From assembly GCA_000949895.1 (NCBI GenBank), contig JWIT01000013.1, forward strand, positions 90,051 to 154,050: a DNA stretch of 64,000 bases. Direction: 5' to 3'. The position numbers and the translations under genes were made by a program. Every line of letters begins with the position of its first letter. The stretch's first letter is position 1. Positions 9,196 to 20,254 of the stretch are shown one piece after another. The notes beneath the pieces were generated by a model. The model worked only from the letters and a program-made list of their open reading frames with translations. It was not told the origin of the DNA and did not search any database. Origin of the DNA: Agrobacterium arsenijevicii. GTDB taxonomy: Bacteria; Pseudomonadota; Alphaproteobacteria; Rhizobiales; Rhizobiaceae.

Positions 9196-9606
9196 TCAGA
9201 TCAGCGCGACAAGCATGAGGACCAGACCGGCGAGGGAAACGACCCACGCGATCGACCGCACATAGGGAACGCCTGCAAGATAAAGCGGGATGTAGACGAC
9301 GCGCGCAACGGTCCATATCCAGCCGCCCGCCAGCCCCCAGCCGGAGGCGTCGCCGACGATCGCAAGAGCGAGAACCAGACCGACGAAAGCCGGGTAGGTC
9401 TCGCGAAAATTATCCGAGGCGCGCTGCGCGCGTCCCGCAAAGACCCCTTTGAGGTCCGGACGCACATCACGCGCACCCGCATTCCAGGCAAGACCAACTT
9501 CCCGCGTAACGGACATGGCCTGAAGGCAGATATGCAGGAGAAGAAGAATGACGCTGAACGCCAGCAGGAACACAAAAGGTCCATTCCCGCCGGCCAGGTT
9601 TTCCAT
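9196..9606 (-). CDS. MAPEG-family membrane protein
   Basis: A 136-residue four-helix protein of the MAPEG superfamily (membrane-associated proteins in eicosanoid and glutathione metabolism, COG3686-like). The N-terminal helix, the loop WNAGARDVRPDLKG, the block RAQRASDNFRETYP (matching the family R-A-x-R-A-x-x-N-x-x-E pattern) and the C-terminal VRSIAWVVSLAGL segment support this. Bacterial members are poorly characterised, some having glutathione transferase or peroxidase activity. It sits 23 bases after sucB in the same operon. Confidence 0.87.
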   Translation of the reverse strand: MENLAGGNGPFVFLLAFSVILLLLHICLQAMSVTREVGLAWNAGARDVRPDLKGVFAGRAQRASDNFRETYPAFVGLVLALAIVGDASGWGLAGGWIWTVARVVYIPLYLAGVPYVRSIAWVVSLAGLVLMLVALI

Positions 9607-9629
9607 CCCTCTTCTCCCCTATCCTAGTC

Positions 9630-10850
9630 TTAGAGATCGAGAACCAGACGTTCCGGATCTTCCAGGCTTTCCTTGACGCGAACGAGGAAGGTCACTGCTT
9701 CCTTGCCGTCAACGATACGGTGATCGTAGGAGAGCGCAAGATACATCATCGGACGGATGACGACCTGACCGCCGATGGCGACCGGACGCTCCTGGATCTT
9801 GTGCATGCCGAGGATACCCGACTGCGGTGCATTGAGGATCGGCGAGGACATCAGCGAACCGTAAACACCGCCATTGGTGATGGTGAAGGTGCCGCCCTGC
9901 ATGTCGGCCATGCCGAGCGAACCGTCGCGTGCAGCCTTGGCAAGACGACCGAGTTCCTTTTCGACGCCCGCGATGGAGAGCTGGTCGGCATCGCGGATGA
10001 CCGGAACGACGAGGCCCTTGTCGGTGCCGACAGCCATGCCGACGTGACAATAGTTCTTGTAGATGATGTCCGTGCCGTCGATTTCAGCGTTGACGGCCGG
10101 CAGTTCCTTCAGCGCGTGGGTCACGGCCTTGGTGAAGAAGCCCATGAAGCCGAGCTTGACGCCATGCTTCTTCTCGAACACGTCTTTATAGCGGTTACGC
10201 AGGTCCATGACCGCGCTCATGTCCACCTCGTTATAGGTGGTCAGCATGGCGGCCGTGTTCTGCGCATCCTTCAGGCGACGTGCGATCGTCTGGCGCAGGC
10301 GGGTCATCTTCACGCGCTCTTCGCGAACCTGATCCTGCTCGGCCGAAACCGGACGGGGAGCAGCAACGGGAGCCGGAGCGGCGGCAGGTGCCGAAACGCC
10401 CTTGGCAACAGCGGCGAGAACGTCGCCCTTCAGAACCTGGCCACGCCTGCCCGAACCGTCGACCTGATCGGCCGAAAGGTTGTTTTCAGCAAGCAGCTTG
10501 CCAGCAGCAGGTGCCGGCGGCATGGCGCTGGCAGCCGGAGCAGCGGTCGCGGCAGGTGCCGGTGCGGCAGCAGCGGGCTTTGCCGCGGGTGCGGAGGTCG
10601 CAGCCCCGGCAGCACCTTCGGCGATCTGGCCGAGAAGGGCGTCGAGACCGACGGTTTCGCCGTTCTGCGCAACGATTTCGGTCAGCACGCCAGAGGCGGG
10701 CGCCGGGACTTCGACGGTAACCTTGTCGGTTTCCAGTTCAACGAGAGGTTCGTCGGCCTTGACGATATCGCCGACCTTCTTGAACCAGGTGCCGACGGTC
10801 GCTTCGCTGACGGATTCGCCGAGGGTTGGTACGCGGATTTCAGTGGCCAT
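9630..10850 (-). CDS. sucB: Dihydrolipoyllysine succinyltransferase, E2 of 2-oxoglutarate dehydrogenase
   Basis: A 406-residue E2 that transfers succinyl from the lipoyl arm to CoA and forms the core of the complex. It has one lipoyl domain (1-75, lipoyl lysine K43 in [13 protein letters not shown]), an alanine/proline-rich linker (about 80-115), a [17 protein letters not shown]-binding domain (about 117-150), and the catalytic acyltransferase domain ending with [13 protein letters not shown] (H377, D381). A single lipoyl domain and DHRIVDG are typical of OdhB rather than pyruvate E2. It follows sucA by 53 bases. Confidence 0.96.
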   Translation of the reverse strand: MATEIRVPTLGESVSEATVGTWFKKVGDIVKADEPLVELETDKVTVEVPAPASGVLTEIVAQNGETVGLDALLGQIAEGAAGAATSAPAAKPAAAAPAPAATAAPAASAMPPAPAAGKLLAENNLSADQVDGSGRRGQVLKGDVLAAVAKGVSAPAAAPAPVAAPRPVSAEQDQVREERVKMTRLRQTIARRLKDAQNTAAMLTTYNEVDMSAVMDLRNRYKDVFEKKHGVKLGFMGFFTKAVTHALKELPAVNAEIDGTDIIYKNYCHVGMAVGTDKGLVVPVIRDADQLSIAGVEKELGRLAKAARDGSLGMADMQGGTFTITNGGVYGSLMSSPILNAPQSGILGMHKIQERPVAIGGQVVIRPMMYLALSYDHRIVDGKEAVTFLVRVKESLEDPERLVLDL

Positions 10851-10903
10851 GATCTAGTTCCGTTATTCGGGTGTCTTTTTTGCGGGGCGATGCGGGAGAG
10901 TTG

Positions 10904-13900
10904 TCACTCTCCCAGCGCGTCTTCCAGGAACGCAGCAAGCTGCGCCAGGTGCTTGGACATCAGGCCGGTCGCCGGAGAGGCGGCAGCCGGACGGCCCGTG
11001 TAACGGACCTTCTGGTACTTGGCGTCGATATGCGCCAGAACCCATTCGAGGTACGGATCGATAAACGACCAGCCGCCCATGTTCTTCGGCTCTTCCTGGC
11101 ACCAGACCATTTCCGCATGGCGGAAGCGCGACAATTCGTTGATCAGCGCCTTGGCAGGGAACGGATAGAGCTGTTCGATGCGCAGCAGATAGACGTCGTC
11201 GATACCACGCTTTTCACGCTCTTCGAGCAGATCGTAATAAACCTTGCCGGAACACATTACCACGCGACGGATCTTGGCATCCTTCTGCAGCTTGATCGGG
11301 CCATCCTTGATGACCTCTGCATCGTCCCACAGGAGACGGTGGAAGGAGGACTCGCCCGCAAGCTCTGCCAGCGACGAGGTGGCGCGCTTGTGACGCAGCA
11401 GCGACTTCGGCGTCATCAGGATCAGCGGCTTGCGGAAATCGCGGCGCATCTGACGGCGCAGGATGTGGAAGTAGTTAGCCGGCGTCGTGACGTTGGCGAC
11501 CTGCATGTTGTCTTCGGCGCACATCTGCAGCCAGCGCTCCAGACGGGCGGACGAATGTTCCGGACCCTGACCTTCATAACCGTGCGGCAGAAGGCAGACG
11601 AGACCGGACATGCGCAGCCACTTGCGTTCACCCGAAGAGATGAACTGGTCAAACACCACCTGTGCACCGTTGGCGAAGTCACCGAACTGGGCTTCCCAGA
11701 GCGTCAGTGCGTTCGGGCGGGCAAGCGAATAGCCGTATTCGAAACCGAGAACGGCTTCTTCCGAAAGCATCGAGTTGATGACTTCGTAACGGGCCTGCGT
11801 CGGCGAAAGATTGGCAAGCGGGATATAACGCTCTTCGGTTTCCTGATCGTAGAGAACCGAATGGCGCTGCGAGAAGGTGCCGCGTTCGCAATCCTGACCG
11901 GACAGACGGATCTTGTGGCCGTCGACGACCAGCGAACCGAAGGCCAGAGCCTCCGCCATCGCCCAATCCAGCCCCTCGCCGGTCTCGACCATCTGGGCGC
12001 GGTTTTCCATGAAACGCTGGATCGTGCGGTGTGCACTGAAACCTTCCGGAATGGTCGACAGCTTCTTGCCGATTTCCTTCAGCTGCTTCATCGGCACGCC
12101 GGTCTTGCCACGACGCTGCTCATCGGCATTGTCGGCGGCGCGCAGGCCGGACCACTGACCATCCAGCCAGTCGGCCTTGTTCGGCTTGTAGGACTGGCCT
12201 GCCTCGAATTCCTGCTCGAGATGAGCGCGCCAGTCGGCCTTGATCTTTTCGAAATCGCCTTCGGTAATCAGACCTTCCGCGATCAGACGGTCGGCATAGA
12301 TGCGGGCGACAGTCTTGTGTCCACGGATGACCTTGTACATCTTCGGCTGCGTGAACGCAGGCTCGTCGCCTTCGTTATGGCCGAAGCGACGGTAACAGAA
12401 CATGTCGATGACGACAGGCTTGTGGAACTTCATGCGGTATTCGGTTGCGACCTTGGCCGCATAGACCACCGCTTCCGGATCATCACCGTTGACGTGGAAG
12501 ATCGGCGCTTCGATCATCTTGGCGACGTCGGACGGATAGGGCGACGAGCGCGAGAAGGCCGGGTTCGTCGTGAAGCCGATCTGGTTGTTGATGATGAAGT
12601 GCATGGTACCGGCAACGCGGTGACCGCGCAGGCCGGAAAGGCCGAGAATTTCGGCGACCACGCCCTGACCCGCAAAAGCGGCATCGCCGTGCAGCAGGAG
12701 AGGCAGCACCTTGGCGCGTTCCGACAGCGGAATGATATCGCCGTCCCATGTCTTGGCGAGCTGGTCCTGCTTGGCGCGGGCCTTGCCCATGACGACAGGG
12801 TTGACGATTTCAAGATGCGACGGGTTTGCTGTCAGCGACAGGTGAACCTTGTTGCCGTCGAATTCGCGGTCGGAGGAGGCACCCAGATGGTACTTCACGT
12901 CGCCGGAACCTTCGACGTCGTCAGGCTTGAACGAACCGCCCTTGAACTCGTGGAATACGGCGCGGTGCGGCTTGCCCATGACGTTGGTCAGAACGTTCAG
13001 GCGACCACGGTGGGCCATGCCGAGAACGACTTCTTCCAGACCGTCCTGGCCGCCGCGCTTGATGATCTGCTCGAGCGCCGGGATCAGCGATTCACCGCCA
13101 TCAAGGCCGAAACGCTTGGTGCCCTTGAAGCGCACGTCGAGGAACTGCTCGTAACCTTCGGCTTCAACCAGCTTGGAAAGAATGGCCTTCTTGCCCTCCG
13201 GCGTGAAGTCCACGCCCTTGTCCGGGCCTTCGATGCGCTCCTGAATCCAGCCCTTTTCTTCCGGGTTGGACATATGCATGAATTCGACGCCGAGCGTCGA
13301 GCAATAGGTGCGCTCGAGAATATCGACCATCTCGCGCACGGACGCGTATTCGAGACCGAGGACGTTATCGATGAAAATCTTGCGGTCGTAATCGCTTTCC
13401 TCAAAGCCGTAGGACTTCGGCGAAAGCTCGTTGTAATCTTCGACGGCGCTGGCAATGCCGAGCGGATCGAGCTTGGCGTGCAGGTGGCCACGCATGCGGT
13501 AGGCGCGGATCATCATGATGGCGCGAACGCTGTCACGGGTCGCCTGAAGCACTTCCGCCTCGCTGACGGCCTTGCCGGTATCGGCGCTCTTCGCCTCAGC
13601 TTTCGCCTGAACCTTCTTCTCGATGGCCTTCTCGACCGTGGCCCAGTTACCGTCCAGCGCGGATACCAGGTCGCCATTCGCCGGGATCGGCCAGTTGGCG
13701 CGCTTCCAGGAGGCGCCCTTGGCTGCCTTCTTCACGTCTTCCGGATTGTCGGACAACGCCTTGAAGAAGCTCTGCCACTCCGGCGACACGGAAGAGGGAT
13801 CCTCTTCGTACCGGGCATAGAGCTGCTCGATATAGGCTGCATTCGCGCCGTCCAGAAACGACGTGATCTGAAACTGCTCGTTCGCTTCTTGCCTTGCCAT
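10904..13900 (-). CDS. sucA: 2-oxoglutarate dehydrogenase E1 component
   Basis: A 998-residue thiamine-diphosphate enzyme that decarboxylates 2-oxoglutarate and succinylates the lipoyl group of SucB. The N-terminal segment contains NAAYIEQLYARYEEDP, the usual OdhA E2-binding helix. The core carries GMAHRGRLNVLTNVMGKP, the ThDP/Mg block with HGDAAFAGQG and NNQIGFTT, and the C-terminal PHGYEGQGPEHSSARLER and WCQEEPKNMG motifs. Length matches rhizobial SucA. It lies between the 176-bp structured sucD-sucA gap and sucB. A 1032-codon open frame on the opposite strand is only its shadow. Confidence 0.97.
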   Translation of the reverse strand: MARQEANEQFQITSFLDGANAAYIEQLYARYEEDPSSVSPEWQSFFKALSDNPEDVKKAAKGASWKRANWPIPANGDLVSALDGNWATVEKAIEKKVQAKAEAKSADTGKAVSEAEVLQATRDSVRAIMMIRAYRMRGHLHAKLDPLGIASAVEDYNELSPKSYGFEESDYDRKIFIDNVLGLEYASVREMVDILERTYCSTLGVEFMHMSNPEEKGWIQERIEGPDKGVDFTPEGKKAILSKLVEAEGYEQFLDVRFKGTKRFGLDGGESLIPALEQIIKRGGQDGLEEVVLGMAHRGRLNVLTNVMGKPHRAVFHEFKGGSFKPDDVEGSGDVKYHLGASSDREFDGNKVHLSLTANPSHLEIVNPVVMGKARAKQDQLAKTWDGDIIPLSERAKVLPLLLHGDAAFAGQGVVAEILGLSGLRGHRVAGTMHFIINNQIGFTTNPAFSRSSPYPSDVAKMIEAPIFHVNGDDPEAVVYAAKVATEYRMKFHKPVVIDMFCYRRFGHNEGDEPAFTQPKMYKVIRGHKTVARIYADRLIAEGLITEGDFEKIKADWRAHLEQEFEAGQSYKPNKADWLDGQWSGLRAADNADEQRRGKTGVPMKQLKEIGKKLSTIPEGFSAHRTIQRFMENRAQMVETGEGLDWAMAEALAFGSLVVDGHKIRLSGQDCERGTFSQRHSVLYDQETEERYIPLANLSPTQARYEVINSMLSEEAVLGFEYGYSLARPNALTLWEAQFGDFANGAQVVFDQFISSGERKWLRMSGLVCLLPHGYEGQGPEHSSARLERWLQMCAEDNMQVANVTTPANYFHILRRQMRRDFRKPLILMTPKSLLRHKRATSSLAELAGESSFHRLLWDDAEVIKDGPIKLQKDAKIRRVVMCSGKVYYDLLEEREKRGIDDVYLLRIEQLYPFPAKALINELSRFRHAEMVWCQEEPKNMGGWSFIDPYLEWVLAHIDAKYQKVRYTGRPAAASPATGLMSKHLAQLAAFLEDALGE

Positions 13901-14076
13901 TGTGTTCTTGCGGACTTGTCCGTCCGCCTCCTCGATGCCGTTAGGGCCGTTTATCGGCCTGCCGCTTGATTATTGCTATCTGCCGCCGGGGCGGTATGCC
14001 GTCTGTCTGTCGTTCTTTGCGGCATCGGGCAGCGCGGGTTTAAAGCCGCGCCGCCCGTTACCGGTCTCATGTGGTC
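13901..14076 (-). other. Structured sucD-sucA intercistronic region
   Basis: This 176-bp gap holds no credible gene but two hairpins. One is an 11-of-12-bp stem (14026-14037 with 14046-14057; one A/C mismatch) with an 8-base loop. The other is a 6-bp stem GCGGAC/GTCCGC near 13912-13929, just upstream of sucA. No T-run follows either, so they look like mRNA-processing or attenuating structures rather than full terminators. No obvious promoter is seen. Confidence 0.5.
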
Positions 14077-14979
14077 TCAGCCCTTGAGGACTTCAACCAG
14101 GGTCTTGCCGAGGCGCGCCGGGGAGGGCGAAACCTTGATGCCCGCTGCTTCCATGGCTGCGATCTTGGACTCTGCATCACCCTTGCCGCCGGAAACGACA
14201 GCGCCGGCGTGGCCCATGGTGCGGCCCTTCGGTGCGGTACGGCCCGCGATGAAGCCGGCCATCGGCTTCTTGCGGCCCTTCTTGGCTTCGTCGATGAGGA
14301 ACTGCGCCGCTTCTTCTTCAGCCGCGCCACCGATTTCGCCGATCATGATGATCGACTGCGTGGCTTCGTCGGCCAGGAACATTTCGAGCACGTCGATGAA
14401 CTCGGTGCCCTTGACCGGGTCGCCGCCGATGCCGACAGCCGTGGTCTGGCCGAGGCCTTCGTTAGAGGTCTGGAACACAGCCTCGTAGGTCAGCGTGCCG
14501 GAGCGCGAGACGATACCGACCGAACCCTTGCGGAAGATGGAGCCCGGCATGATGCCGATCTTGCATTCTTCAGGCGTCATGATGCCCGGGCAGTTAGGCC
14601 CAAGCAGACGCGACTTCGAACGGTCGAGGCGAGCCTTGACGCGCACCATGTCCATGACCGGAATACCTTCGGTGATGCAGGTGATGAACGGGATCTCAGC
14701 CTCGATGGCTTCGATGATGGCGTCTGCGGCGCCTGCCGGCGGAACGTAGATCACGGATGCGTCTGCACCGGTCTTTTCCTTGGCTTCGGCAACCGTTGCG
14801 AAGATCGGCAGGCTTTCACCCTTGGAACCAGTCCAGGTTTCGCCACCCTTCTTCGGGTGAATACCGCCGACCATCTGCGTGCCGTAATAAGCAAGCGCCT
14901 GTTCGGTGTGGAAGGTGCCGGTTTTGCCGGTCAGACCCTGAACAAGGATCTTCGTGTCTTTATTAACAAGAATAGACAT
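14077..14979 (-). CDS. sucD: Succinyl-CoA synthetase subunit alpha
   Basis: A 300-residue subunit that binds CoA and carries the phospho-histidine intermediate for substrate-level phosphorylation. The N-terminal CoA-binding fold contains [20 protein letters not shown]. The active-site histidine is H257 in [32 protein letters not shown] and [12 protein letters not shown] are also family motifs. It starts 17 bases after sucC, so the two subunits are co-translated from one message. Confidence 0.97.
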   Translation of the reverse strand: MSILVNKDTKILVQGLTGKTGTFHTEQALAYYGTQMVGGIHPKKGGETWTGSKGESLPIFATVAEAKEKTGADASVIYVPPAGAADAIIEAIEAEIPFITCITEGIPVMDMVRVKARLDRSKSRLLGPNCPGIMTPEECKIGIMPGSIFRKGSVGIVSRSGTLTYEAVFQTSNEGLGQTTAVGIGGDPVKGTEFIDVLEMFLADEATQSIIMIGEIGGAAEEEAAQFLIDEAKKGRKKPMAGFIAGRTAPKGRTMGHAGAVVSGGKGDAESKIAAMEAAGIKVSPSPARLGKTLVEVLKG

Positions 14980-14996
14980 TATTTCCGGTCCCTCAA

Positions 14997-16190
<1,194 letters not shown>

Positions 16191-16214
16191 GGAATAATCC
16201 CTGTTTGGAGCCGC

Positions 16215-16254
16215 TTGAAGCGCCCTGCGTTCATTCAGACGCAGGGCGCTTCAA
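16215..16254 (-). repeat. Perfect 16-bp inverted repeat between mdh and sucC
   Basis: TTGAAGCGCCCTGCGT (16215-16230) pairs without mismatch with 16239-16254 around an 8-base loop. The stem is GC-rich and very stable, but neither strand has a T-run after it. It lies about 25 bases before the sucC start and 67 bases past the mdh stop. Likely a transcript-processing, stabilising or partial-termination element that sets mdh against suc expression, or a dispersed palindromic repeat. Confidence 0.8.
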
Positions 16255-16321
16255 ACTATTGAATCTACGTATCGTGCCTTGCAAAAATCGATCCCGGTTT
16301 TTGCGCCGATACGTCAGGTTA

Positions 16322-17296
<975 letters not shown>

Positions 17297-17349
17297 CTAG
17301 AGCTTCAATTCAATTTCACCGCGCCACCGGCAGCCAAATTGTCGCATTT

Positions 17350-17378
17350 CGATTAGCCCCATTGGCCAAAATTGGCAA
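17350..17378 (-). promoter_or_regulatory. Putative mdh-suc operon promoter
   Basis: On the reverse strand TTGCCA (17378-17373) and TAATCG (17355-17350) are 17 bases apart, giving a start near 17343 and a leader of about 59 bases before mdh. The region also holds the repeats TTGGCCAA and ATTGGC. An 11-bp dyad lies about 45 bases further upstream. Motif matching only. Confidence 0.42.
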
Positions 17379-17420
17379 CAGATTCTTTTGGCATGAATAT
17401 TTTCAATCGTTTAGATCATT

Positions 17421-17446
17421 ATTTTCTTACGTAAACGTAAGAAAAT
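17421..17446. promoter_or_regulatory. Perfect 11-bp dyad upstream of mdh, candidate operator
   Basis: ATTTTCTTACG (17421-17431) and CGTAAGAAAAT (17436-17446) are exact inverted repeats around TAAA. It is AT-rich and lies between the zapE stop (17461) and the mdh promoter. As an RNA hairpin it could follow zapE, but no T-run follows it, so a protein-binding operator for the mdh-suc unit is at least as likely. Confidence 0.55.
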
Positions 17447-17460
17447 GCGTCATGAAAGTG

Positions 17461-18624
17461 TCAAACTTTCTCGCGTTTTTCGTGATGGAGCACGAGATAA
17501 TCGGCGCTGCGCATCTCAAACAGGCGAGAGGCGGTGCGATCGAACTCGAAACCTTCGGTACCCTTGCGCTTGCCGAGCAGGTCTTCGGGCATGGCCGCGG
17601 CGGAGGCGAAAAGTCTGACGCTGTGGTCGTAAAGCGCGTCGATAAGAATGATGAAGCGCTTGGTCTCGTTCCGCTTGTCAACGTTGAGGAACGGGATGTG
17701 GTCGATGAAGACCGTATCGAAACGATTGGCGATGGCCAAAAAGTCGGACGCGCCGAGCGGCTTTTCGCAAAGGTCGGAGAAGGAAAAGCGGGCGACGCGA
17801 CCGCTGGCGCGCGGCACCAGAATGGAGCGGCCCTTCATGGGTATCTCCGTCGGCGCCACCAGATGTCCGCCGGTCATGCGCCGCCAGGCCATATCCATCG
17901 CCTGATCCGCAGAACCGTCGAGCGGTGTGACGTAGACCGGCAGGCTTTCCAGCTTTTCCATGCGGTAATCGGTGGGGCTGTCCAGCGTCACCACCTCCAC
18001 ATGCTTCTTCAGCAAATCGACGAAAGGCAGGAACAGGCCACGATTGAGCCCGTCCTTGTAAAGATTGTCGGGCACGACGTTGGACGTCGTCACCAATGTG
18101 CAGCCATTGGCGAAAAGCTCGCTGAACAGCCGGGCGAGGATCATCGCATCGGCAATATCCGTGACGGTGAACTCATCGAAGCAGAGAAGCTCCGCCTCCG
18201 CCAGAAGCTGGGCCGCGACGGGCGGAATGGGATCGGCCTGTTTGGTTTCGCCATTCTTCAGTTTCTGCCGATGCGCATGCACACGATTATGCACGTCCGC
18301 CATGAATTCATGAAAATGGCAGCGCCGTTTCGAGGAGACGGGCGCCATCTCGTAGAACATGTCCATCAACATCGTCTTGCCACGGCCGACGCTGCCATGG
18401 ACATATAGTCCCTTGACGAAGGCTTCCGGGCCGGCCTTGCGCGCGAACATCCAGCCGAGAGCGCTTTTTTTCCGGGCGGGCTTGCGCGCCTTCAGATCGG
18501 CAAGGATACGGTCGAGATGGGCCGCCACGCCAAGCTGCGCGGCATCCGCCTGCAAGGTGCCAGCTGCCGTCAATGCGTTGAGCTGTTCAACGACACTATG
18601 ATTATAGTCTGGCAATGGCTTCAT
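17461..18624 (-). CDS. zapE: ZapE/AFG1-family cell-division ATPase
   Basis: A 387-residue AAA-type P-loop ATPase. Walker A is GSVGRGKT (77-84), Walker B/DEF is LLCFDEFTVTDIADAMIL, followed by sensor TSNVVPDNLYKDGLNR, all matching the AFG1/LACE1 and ZapE family. In Escherichia coli ZapE associates with the Z-ring; mitochondrial AFG1 acts in respiratory-complex protein turnover. It is the gene upstream of mdh on the same strand, a pairing common in alphaproteobacteria, but the 176-bp gap with its own promoter suggests separate transcription. Confidence 0.92.
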   Translation of the reverse strand: MKPLPDYNHSVVEQLNALTAAGTLQADAAQLGVAAHLDRILADLKARKPARKKSALGWMFARKAGPEAFVKGLYVHGSVGRGKTMLMDMFYEMAPVSSKRRCHFHEFMADVHNRVHAHRQKLKNGETKQADPIPPVAAQLLAEAELLCFDEFTVTDIADAMILARLFSELFANGCTLVTTSNVVPDNLYKDGLNRGLFLPFVDLLKKHVEVVTLDSPTDYRMEKLESLPVYVTPLDGSADQAMDMAWRRMTGGHLVAPTEIPMKGRSILVPRASGRVARFSFSDLCEKPLGASDFLAIANRFDTVFIDHIPFLNVDKRNETKRFIILIDALYDHSVRLFASAAAMPEDLLGKRKGTEGFEFDRTASRLFEMRSADYLVLHHEKREKV

Positions 18625-18711
18625 GAAAAAGCGCCCCGGTCGCGGACAAGCGTCCGCGACGAATGGAATGGCTTAGAACAAACGAGGCGATCCGGATGCA
18701 CCGGAAATGCT

Positions 18712-19293
<582 letters not shown>

Positions 19294-19309
19294 TCAAACA
19301 AGAAGGCTG

Positions 19310-19338
19310 AATTATTACTAAAGCCTTATCTTGCACAA
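19310..19338 (-). promoter_or_regulatory. Possible promoter of the Omp19-like gene
   Basis: TTGTGC (19338-19333) and ATAATT (19315-19310) on the reverse strand are 17 bases apart, about 55 bases before the gene. The block also carries the near-repeats AATTATTACTA and AATAATTACTA. Weak evidence. Confidence 0.3.
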
Positions 19339-19400
19339 GCGATGGCTGGAATAATTACTATTTCGGTCAATTTTTACCGAATTTTCCCGCGTCCGGTTGT

Positions 19401-19428
19401 AAAAAGGGCCGCAGTCGAGACTGCGGCC
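19401..19428 (-). terminator. Rho-independent terminator of sdhCDAB
   Basis: A perfect 10-bp stem GGCCGCAGTC (19407-19416 with 19419-19428) with a two-base gap at its centre (effectively a tetraloop). On the reverse strand it is followed by CTTTTT. It lies about 32 bases past the sdhB stop. Confidence 0.88.
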
Positions 19429-19459
19429 GGATAGATTTTTGGGTCCAGACGAATCGTCT

Positions 19460-20239
19460 TCAGACGCGACGCTCGACCATCATCTTCTTGATTTCCGCGA
19501 TCGCCTTGGCCGGGTTCAAGCCCTTCGGGCAGGCCTGCGCGCAGTTCATGATGGTGTGGCAGCGATAGAGACGGAATGGATCTTCGAGATCGTCGAGACG
19601 CTCACCGGTTGCCTCATCGCGGCTGTCGATCAGCCAGCGATAGGCCTGCAGCAGAACGGCGGGACCGAGGTAACGGTCGCCATTCCACCAGTAGCTGGGA
19701 CAGGAGGTGGAGCAGCAGGCGCACAGAATGCACTCGTAGAGACCGTCCAGCTTCAGGCGGTCCTCATGGCTCTGCTTCCATTCCTTGGCGGGTGTCGGCG
19801 AAACCGTCTTCAGCCACGGCTCGATGGAGCGGTGCTGCGCGTAGAAGTTCGACAGATCGGGAACGAGGTCCTTCACCACAGGCATGTGCGGCAGCGGATA
19901 GACCTTTACCGTACCCTTGATCTCTTCCATGCCCTTGGTGCAGGCGAGCGTATTGGTGCCGTCGATGTTCATCGCGCAAGAGCCACAGATGCCTTCGCGG
20001 CAGGAGCGGCGCAGCGTCAGCGTCGGGTCGATGTTATTCTTGATGTACAGAAGCGCATCGAGAACCATCGGGCCACAATCGTCGACATCGATATAATAGG
20101 TATCGATGCGCGGGTTCTGGCCATCATCCGGGTTCCAGCGATAGATCCGGTACTCGCGAACGTTCTTGGCACCATCCGGCTTCGGCCAGACTTTGCCTTC
20201 GCTGATCTGGGAATTCTTGGGGAGAGCTAGTTCAACCAT
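19460..20239 (-). CDS. sdhB: Succinate dehydrogenase iron-sulfur subunit
   Basis: A 259-residue subunit carrying three iron-sulfur clusters between the flavin and quinone. The [2Fe-2S] ligands are in [12 protein letters not shown] plus a later cysteine in TLACTKG. The [4Fe-4S] and [3Fe-4S] ligands are in [16 protein letters not shown] and [17 protein letters not shown]. It is the last gene of sdhCDAB, 15 bases after sdhA, ahead of the terminator. Confidence 0.97.
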   Translation of the reverse strand: MVELALPKNSQISEGKVWPKPDGAKNVREYRIYRWNPDDGQNPRIDTYYIDVDDCGPMVLDALLYIKNNIDPTLTLRRSCREGICGSCAMNIDGTNTLACTKGMEEIKGTVKVYPLPHMPVVKDLVPDLSNFYAQHRSIEPWLKTVSPTPAKEWKQSHEDRLKLDGLYECILCACCSTSCPSYWWNGDRYLGPAVLLQAYRWLIDSRDEATGERLDDLEDPFRLYRCHTIMNCAQACPKGLNPAKAIAEIKKMMVERRV

Positions 20240-20254
20240 ATCCAGTTCCTCAAA

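Noticed and set aside
10871..13969. 1032-codon open frame on the forward strand opposite sucA
   Set aside because: It is antisense to a clear SucA with full family motifs, has no recognisable protein features, and arises from high-GC third-position bias. The same applies to long frames opposite lpdA (7061-8494), hemY (30402-32066) and typA (37039-38745).
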